A stretch of 64,000 bases of DNA from Schlesneria sphaerica (GCF_044336245.1 NZ_CP172346.1:2294001-2358000); one strand, 5' to 3'. Shown: positions 1 through 10,617, numbered from the stretch's first letter. The notes: generated from the sequence alone by a model not told the origin. Numbers and translations are program-made.

Positions 1-1
1 G

Positions 2-400
2 CCGCTTATTCGTTACCGTACGGGTGATCTGGTTGAAGTGGCGCAGGATCCCCATCCGTCAGGGCGCGTCTGGATGCGACTCAAGGGAGGAATTCAGGGC
101 CGGACGGATGACATGCTGATCATTCGCGGAAACAACGTCTTCCCCTCAAGTATCGAAGAGATCGTTCGGGAATTTCCTGCGGTGGCGGAATTCCGGATTG
201 TCGTCACGCGTCACCGCGAGATGCAGCACATCCGTCTGGAACTGGAACCGACCCCTTCGGCCAATCCTGAGACGCTGGTCGAAAGCATTTCGGCGACGAT
301 TAAGCAAAAACTCCAGTTCCACGCCGAAGTCAAACTTGTTCCCTTTGAGTCCCTCCCTCGCTTCGAGATGAAAGCCAGACGTCTCGTCCGCGAATCCTGA
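2..400 (+). CDS. C-terminal end of a phenylacetate-CoA ligase-like adenylating enzyme (5' truncated)
   Basis: The reading frame is open from the left edge of the window and ends at 400, so only about 132 C-terminal residues are visible. They begin with the RYRTGDL motif that closes the large domain of acyl-adenylating enzymes. A GRTDDMLIIRGNNVFPSSIE segment follows, which is the hinge and C-terminal subdomain typical of the PaaK/phenylacetate-CoA ligase branch. Proteins of this branch activate an aryl or acyl acid with ATP and transfer it to CoA. A conserved lysine is expected near the end, and the FEMKARRLV segment fits it. The substrate cannot be told from this fragment. The true start lies outside the window, and no neighbour within the window belongs to phenylacetate catabolism. 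Confidence 0.85.
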   Translation, partial: PLIRYRTGDLVEVAQDPHPSGRVWMRLKGGIQGRTDDMLIIRGNNVFPSSIEEIVREFPAVAEFRIVVTRHREMQHIRLELEPTPSANPETLVESISATIKQKLQFHAEVKLVPFESLPRFEMKARRLVRES

Positions 401-611
401 AATCAGGCCAGGGCCTCGGTGGCGGGTTCCTGCGCAGGGTCTGAGAGTTTGTTCAGACTTGTCCCCTGCGTTCCAGCTCCGGCCAAGCCCCGAATTGTCG
501 CGCAACCCACGAATATGACGTCCGGTCTCGCCGATGCGACTGATGCTCGAGAAACGCGTCGAACTCCCTGATGAGATCGTGCGCCCAGACACCTCGAAAC
601 GACATATAATC

Positions 612-639
612 TTGACGTCTTTTTGTAAATCTGTACGAT
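612..639 (+). promoter_or_regulatory. Candidate sigma-70-type promoter
   Basis: A TTGACG hexamer at 612-617 is separated by 16 bases from TACGAT at 634-639, close to the bacterial housekeeping consensus. It points towards the metallophosphoesterase gene, but the start codon is almost 500 bases away. The promoter may drive a long leader or a small RNA, or it may be a chance match. A separate TATAAT at 605-610 overlaps the same stretch. Confidence 0.3.
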
Positions 640-860
640 AGACGGAATACACTCAGAAAATACGAGTCCGATTTGGCACCCCAGACTCGACGGGCCAGCT
701 CCAAGTTCGGGCAGCGGGTCGCTGATCACCGTGTGTCACGTTAAAGCGTTACCTCGTCCTCTGCGGGAAAACCCAATGGCCCACCATGACTTTTCTCTCG
801 TGATTTCCCTGTTAAGAGCGTCTGTTTCAAGGGGGAGGAGTCTTCGAGCGGCCACAAGCG

Positions 861-959
861 ATTAGGTGCTCACGATGCTCAAACGTGCGCACCTTGAGCA
901 TCTAATCGAAACGCCTGAAAAATAGAGGTTTGACCAATTAGGTGCTCAAGGTGCTCAAC
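861..959. repeat. Three copies of a roughly 23-bp element, two direct and one inverted
   Basis: Copy A starts at 861, copy B lies on the opposite strand at about 884-906, and copy C is at 937-959. All begin ATTAG(G/A)TGCTCA. Copy C contains a perfect tandem GGTGCTCAA repeat. The copies differ at only a few positions. A and B face each other and could form a long stem of about 14 bp near their outer ends with one mismatch. No open frame overlaps the cluster. Confidence 0.65.
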
Positions 960-1122
960 CATGTGCAGCGCGCAACAGTGAAGGGACTGACGCAAGATTT
1001 CGGGAGAATGGGAAAATCAGGCAAGTAGAGGCGACTCGTCCGTGGTCCGCGTCGCCCCGACCGGCGACCGTTTGCGACGCAGGTCGAGTCAGTAGTCACT
1101 GTCCAATCGGGGAAAAGTCCGA

Positions 1123-1890
1123 ATGCACCGCATCGTTCAACTGACCGACTGCCACCTGTTTACCGAAAAAACGACGGCACTGCGCGAGATCGTGACCTGG
1201 CCCCGCTTTCAATCCGTCCTTCAACATCTCCGTCAGCAGTTCCCGGATTTCGACTTGCTCGTTCTGACAGGGGACATTGCTCACGACGAAGCTGCTGCCA
1301 CGTATGACGCCGTAATCGCAGAATTGGGAGACTGGATCGATAAGGTGCGAGTCATCCCAGGTAACCACGACCATCGCGCGGCAATTGCAAATCGGTTTCC
1401 AGGGGTTCAGCCCCTCTGCTCTGATCGAATTCGTTTCGTGGAACAATGGTCGGATTGGCAGATTATCGGACTGGATTCACAACTTCCTGGTCAGGTCGCG
1501 GGATCGCTGGCGTCGGATCAAATTCAATGGCTGAAGGAGAGACTGACGGCTTCCCGCTCGCTGCGTACGCTGTTGTTCTTGCATCATCCTCCTGTCCCTG
1601 TCCACAGTCCCTGGCTTGATAAGATTGGTCTGCAGGATGCGGCCGATCTGAAGCTTCTACTGGACGAATTTCCCCAGGTGCAGCTCATCGGGTGCGGGCA
1701 CGTGCATCACGAAATTGTCGCCTCTTTTGGTCACGCTACGGTCTTCTCAACGCCGGCCGTGGGTCCAAAATTCCGCCCCCGAACCGAGCAACTTGTGATC
1801 GACCTTGGCCCCCCGGAATACCGGTTGTGGGAACTTGCTCCCAACGGAAGCTGGACAACCCAATTATTTCAGTGCACAAGCCAACCTTAG
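1123..1890 (+). CDS. Calcineurin-like metallophosphoesterase (CpdA-like)
   Basis: This 255-residue protein carries the metal-binding motifs of class III cyclic-nucleotide phosphodiesterases and related metallophosphoesterases: TDCH (D9, H11), GDIAHD (D51), GNHDH (N81, H82), LHHPP (H154/155) and GCGHVHH (H193, H195). It has no signal peptide, so it should be cytoplasmic. The family hydrolyses phosphodiester or phosphomonoester bonds with a two-metal centre. The short single-domain layout is like CpdA, which degrades cAMP, but substrate cannot be assigned from motifs. The gene stands alone, with long non-coding stretches on both sides. Confidence 0.85.
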   Translation: MHRIVQLTDCHLFTEKTTALREIVTWPRFQSVLQHLRQQFPDFDLLVLTGDIAHDEAAATYDAVIAELGDWIDKVRVIPGNHDHRAAIANRFPGVQPLCSDRIRFVEQWSDWQIIGLDSQLPGQVAGSLASDQIQWLKERLTASRSLRTLLFLHHPPVPVHSPWLDKIGLQDAADLKLLLDEFPQVQLIGCGHVHHEIVASFGHATVFSTPAVGPKFRPRTEQLVIDLGPPEYRLWELAPNGSWTTQLFQCTSQP

Positions 1891-2176
1891 CTCGCGCAAT
1901 CAGTGCGCGGGATACAAGATTCAGCCCGGGTTTTGCCGGCGACTGCAGTGTCCAGCAGAACGGGACTTGATTTGATCTTGATCGAATAACGCAATCACGA
2001 CGTCGACTTGGCTACTCACTCATTTCGCCTTATCCTTATTGTCCGATATACGGACAGATTCGGAAAGACGAACCCGACACTCCCAGAATCCATGCCGCCC
2101 CTCAAGTGACTTGATCGATTGACGGACCTGCCCCGGGATTCCGTCGCTCCGAGCATGCCAAACGAAAGATGCCGAA

Positions 2177-3616
<1,440 letters not shown>

Positions 3617-3621
3617 AAGCA

Positions 3622-4641
3622 CTAAAGCCTGACCACTTCACCTGTGCGTGAGGATTGTTCGATTGCGTTGATCACAGCAACGATGCTGGCAGCGTCCCTC
3701 AGTGAAGGAAGTCGACAGGGCTGACCCTGCCACGCGGCGGGCAGTTCAGCCAGGAACGGGTCCGCGTGACAAACGGGCCGCTCCAGCGGCTGGTCAACGA
3801 TTTCGCCGTCGAGTGTTTCCGTCAAGAGACGTTCACCTCGATAGCTCCCGGATGTTCCTTCGAGCATCCAACCGGTTCGGAAACCAAGTCGAGAACGCGA
3901 GTCGATCCGGATTTCAGCGCGACACTGATTCTGGAATTCCATCACGGCCAGGAACGCGCGATCGTCCCCCCGTTGAGGGTCCGCGACCATTTTTCCAAAG
4001 ACGGAGATCGGCTGAGCAGCGACCAATGCTCGCAGTTGGTCAAGCAGATCAAACCCGAATTCTCGCAGAACCCCTGCGCTGCCGGAAAGCGGAGGAAGAT
4101 GTCTGATGCAGGACAGATATTGCACGGAATATACGTTGCCAAGCCGCCCGGAACGGACGGCCTCGGCAGCACAAAGAACGTCCGCCGTCCACCGTCGCGG
4201 GCAGAAGTACGTCGCAGAAAGCTGTGCCGACTCGGCACGCGTTTGAATGGATTGCAGTTCCTCACACGTCAACGTCCATGGACGATCGAGCACAAGATGC
4301 TGGCCACTCTCGAGAATCGCCGACGCCGTCTCTGCTCCCAACGGGTCAGTCAGGAAAACGGCGTCAGTTTTCCCCCCGGCAGTGACGCGAGACAGTTCAT
4401 CCGCAGCGATGACCCCGAATCCTGTAGCGAACTGTCGTTTGCGCGGATCAGGGTCATAAACGATCGCTGCCTCAATCTGCGAGTTCAGACGGGTCCGTTC
4501 CAGCTGGTACAGCCCTTGCGTCCCAAGGCCGACAATCCCGACCTTCCACGAGGGGCGACCGTCAGCTCGTACGGCGAGGTCGGAGGAGGACAGATCCGAT
4601 GCGATCGAACACATAACATTGGGTACCGACGGATGCGTCAT
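3622..4641 (-). CDS. Gfo/Idh/MocA-family oxidoreductase, divergent
   Basis: The protein (339 residues) has an N-terminal Rossmann nucleotide-binding motif (VGIVGLGTQG, residues 34-43) after a non-conserved extension of about 30 residues. The C-terminal half fits the Gfo/Idh/MocA substrate domain. Enzymes of this family oxidise or reduce sugars and sugar derivatives with NAD(P). The usual catalytic E-K-P motif is replaced by D119-R120-P121 in the LDRPWTL segment, so the normal catalytic lysine is missing. No Tat leader is present, unlike the relative at 9242-10582. It converges on the DUF1501 gene, with only five bases between the two stops. Confidence 0.85.
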   Translation of the reverse strand: MTHPSVPNVMCSIASDLSSSDLAVRADGRPSWKVGIVGLGTQGLYQLERTRLNSQIEAAIVYDPDPRKRQFATGFGVIAADELSRVTAGGKTDAVFLTDPLGAETASAILESGQHLVLDRPWTLTCEELQSIQTRAESAQLSATYFCPRRWTADVLCAAEAVRSGRLGNVYSVQYLSCIRHLPPLSGSAGVLREFGFDLLDQLRALVAAQPISVFGKMVADPQRGDDRAFLAVMEFQNQCRAEIRIDSRSRLGFRTGWMLEGTSGSYRGERLLTETLDGEIVDQPLERPVCHADPFLAELPAAWQGQPCRLPSLRDAASIVAVINAIEQSSRTGEVVRL

Positions 4642-4662
4642 CCTCGTTCCTTTTTCCGATTC

Positions 4663-5388
4663 CTAGGACGCACGCGTCACGCCGCTGACTTTCACTTTCA
4701 GATCACCGACACACTTCGCCCCCGGAGGCGAATTGACCTTCAGATACAGGACTCCCTCCTTCTTCGGCGTAAATTCGAGTTTGGATTTGATTGGGAACGG
4801 TTCCGGGGGCTGTTTGCCGGATTGATTTTCGTCCGTGACAACCATACCCATCAGGGCACCGGTCGGTACGCGACTGATCAGGTCCTGCATGACATTGTCC
4901 GAAGGAAACCCGTCTGCGGTCACCGTTGCGGCGGTCATGATCAGTTTGTAATCCCCGCTCGCTTCGACCCGGGTCAACTTGTCTTTCTGGACTGTTCCGA
5001 CAGGAGTCCAATCGCTTGCTGCATCAAACTTGATGTCGAATTCCGTCGTCTTGAGCAACTGGTCTTCAAGTTCCGTCACTCGTTTCTTGAAATCTTCGTT
5101 GCTGGGATCCAGCTTCAGCAGAACTTCCAGCAGAAACTTGGCACGATCAAACTGCCCCGAACGTTCATAGCCATCAATAATCGCCTTCGACTCGGCTTCG
5201 AAGTTGTCTTGCAGCTTCTGCAGTCGGGCATCGATCTGCTTGACCTCCCCCGACGATGTGGACTTCAGGATCTTCGGTTTCCCTTTCCCTTGCTGTGCCC
5301 GAACTGTGGGACCGTGAGTGCAAAGCATCAGGATCAGTGAGGAAGCCACCGTCACCGCTAACAAGACAGATCGATGCGCAAGTTTCAC
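4663..5388 (-). CDS. Secreted protein with helical N-terminal part and possible PA-IL/LecA-like C-terminal domain
   Basis: This 241-residue protein starts with a signal peptide (HRSVLLAVTVASSLILMLC). A charged, probably coiled-coil/helical stretch follows (about 40-110, with DARLQKLQDNFEAESKAI and a TPR-like segment on preceding loss or tracking). The C-terminal half is beta-rich. Its segment GALMGMVV...KLEFTPKKEGVLYLKVNSPPG resembles the PA-IL/LecA carbohydrate-binding fold, in which such glycine/asparagine turns carry the sugar and calcium site. That likeness is an inference from pattern only. The gene is 21 bases upstream-adjacent (in plus coordinates) to the divergent oxidoreductase and is read in the same direction towards it. 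Confidence 0.6.
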   Translation of the reverse strand: MKLAHRSVLLAVTVASSLILMLCTHGPTVRAQQGKGKPKILKSTSSGEVKQIDARLQKLQDNFEAESKAIIDGYERSGQFDRAKFLLEVLLKLDPSNEDFKKRVTELEDQLLKTTEFDIKFDAASDWTPVGTVQKDKLTRVEASGDYKLIMTAATVTADGFPSDNVMQDLISRVPTGALMGMVVTDENQSGKQPPEPFPIKSKLEFTPKKEGVLYLKVNSPPGAKCVGDLKVKVSGVTRAS

Positions 5389-5786
5389 GGAATAGCCCTT
5401 TGCAAGTGACGTGACAAACGGTGGATGCGAAGGAAGGGAACAGGCTTCAGCGGGTTATATTCATCGGATGATTAAATGAGATCGCAACAGCGCACGCAAT
5501 CCGAAACGGAATGATCAAAACCAAATTCCCCACTGCAGAAGGCGGAAGCGTTTGACCAGGAATGCCCTGAATCGCCCGATCGATCGAAGTCAAAATTTAG
5601 GGATCTCGAAAGCGATAAACAGCCAGCACCAACAAGTTCGGGTTTCAACAAGTTTGCCCGTTTCAGCCCCATTAGTACAAACGAATTGCTTACTTTGTCG
5701 AGAGAATTACGCCATTCCAGCGATGTTCCCCGATAGAATGCGGCCACGAAATCAGGGCCAAATTACTCTGCCGAGAATCACCTGCC
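5389..5786. other. 398-base divergent intergenic region
   Basis: This stretch separates the divergent starts of the secreted protein (minus) and the RND pump (plus). It is more AT-rich than the flanking genes, as expected for promoters. No clear operator, RNA gene or open frame could be supported. Confidence 0.4.
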
Positions 5787-8700
5787 ATGCTTGAAAAGCT
5801 CATCGACGTTTCGCTGAATAATCGGATGCTGGTCATTTCCATGATTGTCATCATGGCCGGCCTGGGAATCTATTCGGCCGTCAACCTTCCGATTGATGCC
5901 GTTCCCGATATGACCAACGTTCAGGTTCAGATCGTCACCGAAGCAGGTGCGCTGTCCCCACTCGAAGTCGAGCAGTATGTCACGTCCCCTGTTGAGCTGA
6001 CCATGAGTGGGCTGCCCAATGTGGAAGAAATTCGCAGCGTCTCGAAGTTTGGTCTCTCACTGGTCACCGTCGTTTTCCACGAAGGGACCGACGTCTTTCG
6101 CGGCCGGCAACTGATTGCTGAACGTCTCATCGATGCCGCCGAGCGAGTTCCCAAAGGATATGGCACACCCAAGCTGAATCCCCTGACTACAGCTCTGGGA
6201 GAAATTCTCCAGTTTGAAGTTCGTGGCGAAGGCTATTCCCCCATGGACCTACGAACGATCCTTGAATGGCAGATTGCACCTCGATTACGTCAGGTCGCTG
6301 GAGTAACCGAAATCAACTCGCATGGCGGCTACTACCAGTCGTTCGAAGTCCAGCCCGATCCCGATCGACTCGCCAGCTTCGCCGTCTCGCTGCCTGAACT
6401 GTTTCAGGCTGTTTCATCCAATAATGGAACGTCGGGTGGAGGCTACGTCGTTCATCATGGAGAGCAGCGATTCATCCGCGGGTCTGCACTGCTCACCAAC
6501 GAATCCGATATCGAGAACGTCGTCATCCGGGGCAATCCGGATGGAACTCCAGTACTCGTGCGTGACGTCGCCGATGTGAACATTGCCCCGCTGACGCGCC
6601 AGGGTGCGGTGACCCGCGATGGTCGGGGCGAGGCGGTAATGGGAATGGTGATGATGCTGTGGGGCTCCAATTCCCGCACCGTCGTAATGGCTGCAAAAGA
6701 ACGTCTGGAGGAAATTAATAAAACCCTTCCCAAGGGGGTCTACACCGAAGTGACCTATGATCGGGCTGAACTGATCAATCGCACGCTGCACACCGTGGAG
6801 AAGAACCTGCTGGAAGGGGGAACCCTGGTCGTCATCGTGCTGCTGGTGATGCTGGGGAGCCTGCGTGCGGGAATCGTCGTCGCTCTGGCAATTCCCCTGT
6901 CCATGCTGTTCGCCGCAAACATGATGGCCATGACGGGGATTACGGCCAGTTTGATGAGTCTCGGTGCCATCGACTTTGGACTGATCGTCGACAGTTCGGT
7001 CATCATGGTGGAAAACTGCATGCGCCGGATCTCGCACAATAAAGAGGGACGGCCCCACCTGGAGGTCATCCGGGACGCGGCGATTGAAGTTCGTAAACCG
7101 ACCATGTTCGGCGAGCTGATCATCTCGATCGTCTATCTCCCGCTGCTCACCCTGCAGGGGACGGAAGGAAAGCTGTTCCGACCCATGGCCCTGACTGTTC
7201 TCTTCGCGCTGGCAGGTTCACTTGTTCTCTCGCTGACGCTCATGCCGGTGATGGCGTCACTGGCACTGCCTCGCAAGATGGAAGAAAAAGAGATCTTCAT
7301 CATCCGGATGTTCCATAAGGTATACCATCCCATTGTTCATCGCACCGTGCTGCACCCCGTTCTGACCGTGGGGGCGGCGTTGCTGCTGTTTGCCGTCAGC
7401 ATTCCGATCGCCATGCATCTAGGTGGCGAGTTCATGCCCAAGCTGGATGAAGGGGACCTGCTCATCGAAATTAACCGGTTGCCCAGCGCCACACTCGAGG
7501 ATTCGATCCCCATGGGCAAACAGGTTGAATCCCTGCTGCTGGCATTCCCCGAAGTGAAAACGGTGTTCTGCAAGACCGGACGTCCAGAAATTGCCAACGA
7601 CGTGATGGGGGTACAGCAAACAGACGTGTGGGTGCTGCTGAAGCCAGAAAAGGATTGGCCGAAGGAAAAATCACGCGAAGAACTGTTCGACGAAATGCGA
7701 GTTGTACTCAATAGCAATGTCCCCGGTGCGCTGTTTGCCTTTACTCAACCGATCGAGATGCGCGTCGATGAACTGGTCGCGGGAGTGAAGGCCAACGTGG
7801 CCGTCCTGATTTATGCCCCCAGCGGGTCGCTGCAGGGGAGTGGAGATTCCTCCAATCTGGCGGAACTCGAGAGTCTCGCCCGGATCGGAAAGCAGGTGGA
7901 AAAGTCTCTGCACACAATTCCGGGAGCCGTCGATGTGAAAGCCGAACATCAGGCGAATCTTCCCACTGTTCGCATTCAGGTCAAACCCGAAGCACTCGCC
8001 CGCTATGGAATCGATGCGGATCAGGTCATGCAGACTGTCGCCACTATGGGGGGCCACAAAGTCGGTGAAGTCTTCCGCGGACGAATGCGGTTCCCCATCA
8101 TGGTCCGTATCCCTGTCGAATGGCGGACCAACCTTTACCGCCTTGAGCAGATTCCCATCTTTGCCCCGAACGGCCGCCAGATTCCTCTGGGTGAGCTTGC
8201 CGACCTGATCACCGAAGAAACCCCTCCAGGCGTCGAACACGAGCGGACACAGCGACGTACCTACGTACAATGCAATGTCCGCGGCCGCGATGTCGAGAGT
8301 TTCGTCTACGACGCTCAGAAAGCAATCTCCGAAAATGTGAAACTCCCCACAGGTTACGAAATTGAATGGGGCGGCGACTTCAAGAATCTCCAGTCGGCCA
8401 AACAGCGTCTGTTGCTGGTGACCCCGGTGGTCCTGGTGCTGATCTTCCTGCTGCTTCACACCACGTTCCACTCCGGCCGACTTGCCAGCCTGATCTTTCT
8501 GGCGATTCCGATGGCAGCCTCAGGCGGAATCTACGCTCTGGCCTTGCGTGGAATGCCATTCAGCATTTCCGCCGGCGTCGGTTTCATCGCTCTGTTCGGG
8601 GTCGCGGTCCTCAACGGACTGGTGTGGGTCAGCGCGGCTGAGCACCTTCGCGTGGCAGGCTTTTCACCGAAGGCAGCAGCGGAAGAGACAGCGGTCAATC

Positions 8701-8942
8701 GTTTACGGCCAGTACTGATGACGGCTCTCGTCGCCAGCCTTGGCTTCCTGCCAATGGCATTGTCTCACACGGCAGGAGCAGAAATCCAACGCCCCTTGGC
8801 AACCGTGGTGATCGGCGGCCTGATCACGTCAACCCTGTTGACGGCGCTGGTCATGCCGGCGATCTACCCCTGGTTTGTGGAACGCCCACGGAACAATGAC
8901 GACGCCAGCGCCATGGCCCCAGCAACCGTTGCCACAACCTGA
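5787..8942 (+). CDS. CzcA-type heavy-metal efflux RND transporter (inner-membrane pump)
   Basis: The protein has 1051 residues, the normal size for the HME branch of RND pumps. The first membrane segment (about 12-32) is followed by a periplasmic loop starting with the family signature NLPIDAVPDMTNVQVQI. The fourth membrane segment holds D396, D402 and E409 (GAIDFGLIVDSS, VMVEN). Their spacing matches the D402/D408/E415 proton-relay set known for CzcA, so zinc, cobalt or cadmium export is more likely than the Cu/Ag export of CusA. The second half repeats the layout. No periplasmic adaptor (CzcB) or outer-membrane channel (CzcC) gene is nearby, so partners must be encoded elsewhere. Confidence 0.9.
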   Translation: MLEKLIDVSLNNRMLVISMIVIMAGLGIYSAVNLPIDAVPDMTNVQVQIVTEAGALSPLEVEQYVTSPVELTMSGLPNVEEIRSVSKFGLSLVTVVFHEGTDVFRGRQLIAERLIDAAERVPKGYGTPKLNPLTTALGEILQFEVRGEGYSPMDLRTILEWQIAPRLRQVAGVTEINSHGGYYQSFEVQPDPDRLASFAVSLPELFQAVSSNNGTSGGGYVVHHGEQRFIRGSALLTNESDIENVVIRGNPDGTPVLVRDVADVNIAPLTRQGAVTRDGRGEAVMGMVMMLWGSNSRTVVMAAKERLEEINKTLPKGVYTEVTYDRAELINRTLHTVEKNLLEGGTLVVIVLLVMLGSLRAGIVVALAIPLSMLFAANMMAMTGITASLMSLGAIDFGLIVDSSVIMVENCMRRISHNKEGRPHLEVIRDAAIEVRKPTMFGELIISIVYLPLLTLQGTEGKLFRPMALTVLFALAGSLVLSLTLMPVMASLALPRKMEEKEIFIIRMFHKVYHPIVHRTVLHPVLTVGAALLLFAVSIPIAMHLGGEFMPKLDEGDLLIEINRLPSATLEDSIPMGKQVESLLLAFPEVKTVFCKTGRPEIANDVMGVQQTDVWVLLKPEKDWPKEKSREELFDEMRVVLNSNVPGALFAFTQPIEMRVDELVAGVKANVAVLIYAPSGSLQGSGDSSNLAELESLARIGKQVEKSLHTIPGAVDVKAEHQANLPTVRIQVKPEALARYGIDADQVMQTVATMGGHKVGEVFRGRMRFPIMVRIPVEWRTNLYRLEQIPIFAPNGRQIPLGELADLITEETPPGVEHERTQRRTYVQCNVRGRDVESFVYDAQKAISENVKLPTGYEIEWGGDFKNLQSAKQRLLLVTPVVLVLIFLLLHTTFHSGRLASLIFLAIPMAASGGIYALALRGMPFSISAGVGFIALFGVAVLNGLVWVSAAEHLRVAGFSPKAAAEETAVNRLRPVLMTALVASLGFLPMALSHTAGAEIQRPLATVVIGGLITSTLLTALVMPAIYPWFVERPRNNDDASAMAPATVATT

Positions 8943-9241
8943 GTGATCTCGCTGACAGGGACTCCTGCACCGTCAACGCTGACAGGAGTACTCGCGCAGC
9001 TCGGCTCACCATGGATGTGGACCACAACTCAAGCACGGTGTCAGTAAAAGGAGGTACTCTCAAACGCGGCAGGCGGAAGCCACCGGCAGGTGCGCTCAAT
9101 TCCACCCGACGAGCAGACATCCAGAAATCGGCTTACCCCTTTGTTTCAGGGAACCGATCAGCCCACACCCGAGGCTGTACGACGGATGTGGGCTGACAAC
9201 CTGGTCGAAGGCCAATAGGGAGACAATAGAGAGAAGAGAGC

Positions 9242-10582
9242 TCAACTGAGCCCTTTAACTTCCCACCCCTTACGAGGAGGTTTACGCAGTCGAATGGCAG
9301 CTTCAGGTCTATTTTTAAACTGCAGGCTGGCAGCGTCCCACTCAAGGGTTTCCTGAGGAAAGAAAGTCGCGACACCGCCCAGCAGGACACTCTCGGTCAG
9401 TGGGCCCGCGTAGCCAAAGTGGGCCGATGTTTTTCCCTTACCTCGCACGGCATCAATGAACTGATGCCAATGATTGATGTCCTCCAGCTTTGGCCGGGCA
9501 TAGTCCTTGTAGGTCTCTTCCGGCAGGAGAATTGGCATTTCGACGTGGGGTAACAGCAACGCCCCTTTTTCACCAATGAACAGTGAGCCTTGCTCGGGCA
9601 AGGGTCGTTTTTTCAACCATCGCGAGGTGATCTCGTCCCCGGGTCGCTCGTCCCCGTCATACCAGGTGATGGGAACCACCGGTCCGGTGGTGTGCTTCGT
9701 CTGAGGAAACGTGAGATGCACCACCGCATTATTGGCCCAGTTATGGGCATTGGGCGCAGGTCCCGTCGACTTCAGCGTCAATGGAGCAGTCAGTTCGAGA
9801 GCCTTGAACACAGGATCGAAAATATGGCATCCCATATCCCCGAATGTTCCCGTACCAAAATCGAGTCGACGGCGCCAGCTACCCGGATGGTAGTAACCTC
9901 CACCGATGAAGGGGCGCGTTTCACAGACCCCCTGCCATTGGTCCCAGTTCAGACTGTCGGGCACCGGATCGCTGCGATCGGGTCGCTCGGTATCGTCGCC
10001 CCATTTTTTACTACTCCAGGAATGAACGCTGGTGACCTTCCCGATCGCTCCTTCCTGAATCAACTGCACCGCCGATCGATAGGCAGGATGCGAGTGAATC
10101 TGAATCCCCATCTGGGTCACCAGATTTTTCTTTCCCGCGTATTCTGCCAATCGTCTTGAATCGTAAACGTCATGCGTCAGCGGCTTCTGACCGTAAACAT
10201 GCAGTCCCCGCTCCATTGACGCCATCGCCATCGAAGCATGCATGTGGTCAGGGGTCGAAACATTCACGGAATCCAGCTTTCCCTCTTCCACGTCCAGCAT
10301 CTGCCGCCAGTCCTGGTAGACGCGCAATTCAGGAAAGGTCTGCTTCAGCTTCTCGGCACGTTGCAGGTCAACTTCAGCAACACAGGTCAGCTTCACCTGA
10401 GGATGTGTGATGATGGCAGAAAGGTCGGCGAACGCCATTCCCGACGCACCAAAGCTGGCATGACGGACGACGTCATTCGGCGAAGCGGCTCGCACATTCC
10501 GGATGAATACCGGAGCTGCGAATGCGCCGAGGGCAGCCTGTTTCAGAAACGAGCGTCGACTTGACTGATGATCGCGAGACAT
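9242..10582 (-). CDS. Exported Gfo/Idh/MocA-family oxidoreductase with Tat leader
   Basis: This 446-residue protein opens with a typical twin-arginine leader (SSRRSFLKQAALGAFAAP), so it is probably folded with its cofactor and exported. The nucleotide-binding part follows (HASFGASGMAFADLSAI). The family lysine is kept in the GQKPLTHDVY segment, and the downstream GGYYHPGSW and FGDMGCHIFDP motifs are usual for planctomycete members. The family acts on sugars, inositols or related compounds; this substrate is unknown. The gene sits upstream (in its direction) of nothing obvious. It converges on the czcA-like gene with about 300 non-coding bases between them. Confidence 0.9.
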   Translation of the reverse strand: MSRDHQSSRRSFLKQAALGAFAAPVFIRNVRAASPNDVVRHASFGASGMAFADLSAIITHPQVKLTCVAEVDLQRAEKLKQTFPELRVYQDWRQMLDVEEGKLDSVNVSTPDHMHASMAMASMERGLHVYGQKPLTHDVYDSRRLAEYAGKKNLVTQMGIQIHSHPAYRSAVQLIQEGAIGKVTSVHSWSSKKWGDDTERPDRSDPVPDSLNWDQWQGVCETRPFIGGGYYHPGSWRRRLDFGTGTFGDMGCHIFDPVFKALELTAPLTLKSTGPAPNAHNWANNAVVHLTFPQTKHTTGPVVPITWYDGDERPGDEITSRWLKKRPLPEQGSLFIGEKGALLLPHVEMPILLPEETYKDYARPKLEDINHWHQFIDAVRGKGKTSAHFGYAGPLTESVLLGGVATFFPQETLEWDAASLQFKNRPEAAIRLRKPPRKGWEVKGLS

Positions 10583-10617
10583 CGACCGACCTTTCGAATG
10601 AGAATCCGCAGTTCAGC

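Larger units (their letters stand above)
401..1122. other. 722-base intergenic region with a repeat cluster and a possible promoter
   Basis: No convincing gene is seen. The region holds a sigma-70-like promoter pattern on the plus strand (612-639), a small inverted repeat (663-668 with 684-689) and a cluster of three copies of a short element (861-959). A possible hairpin lies in the leader of the next gene (1030-1035 with 1051-1056). Short minus-strand open frames around 453-704 match no recognisable family and look like chance openings. Confidence 0.5.

Noticed and set aside
453..704. An 83-codon minus-strand frame in the first gap
   Set aside because: There is no ribosome site, family match or conserved motif, and it overlaps two other short frames on the same strand. 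A chance opening is more likely.
3766..5340. A 524-codon open frame on the plus strand
   Set aside because: It runs antisense through the Gfo/Idh/MocA gene and the secreted protein gene. The minus-strand frames there have recognisable domains and a signal peptide, while this product shows no domain and an arginine-rich, shadow-like composition.
8961..8989. A seven-pair hairpin (ACTCCTG with CAGGAGT) after the CzcA gene
   Set aside because: The stem is short, the loop is 15 bases and no T run follows, so a terminator call is not supported.
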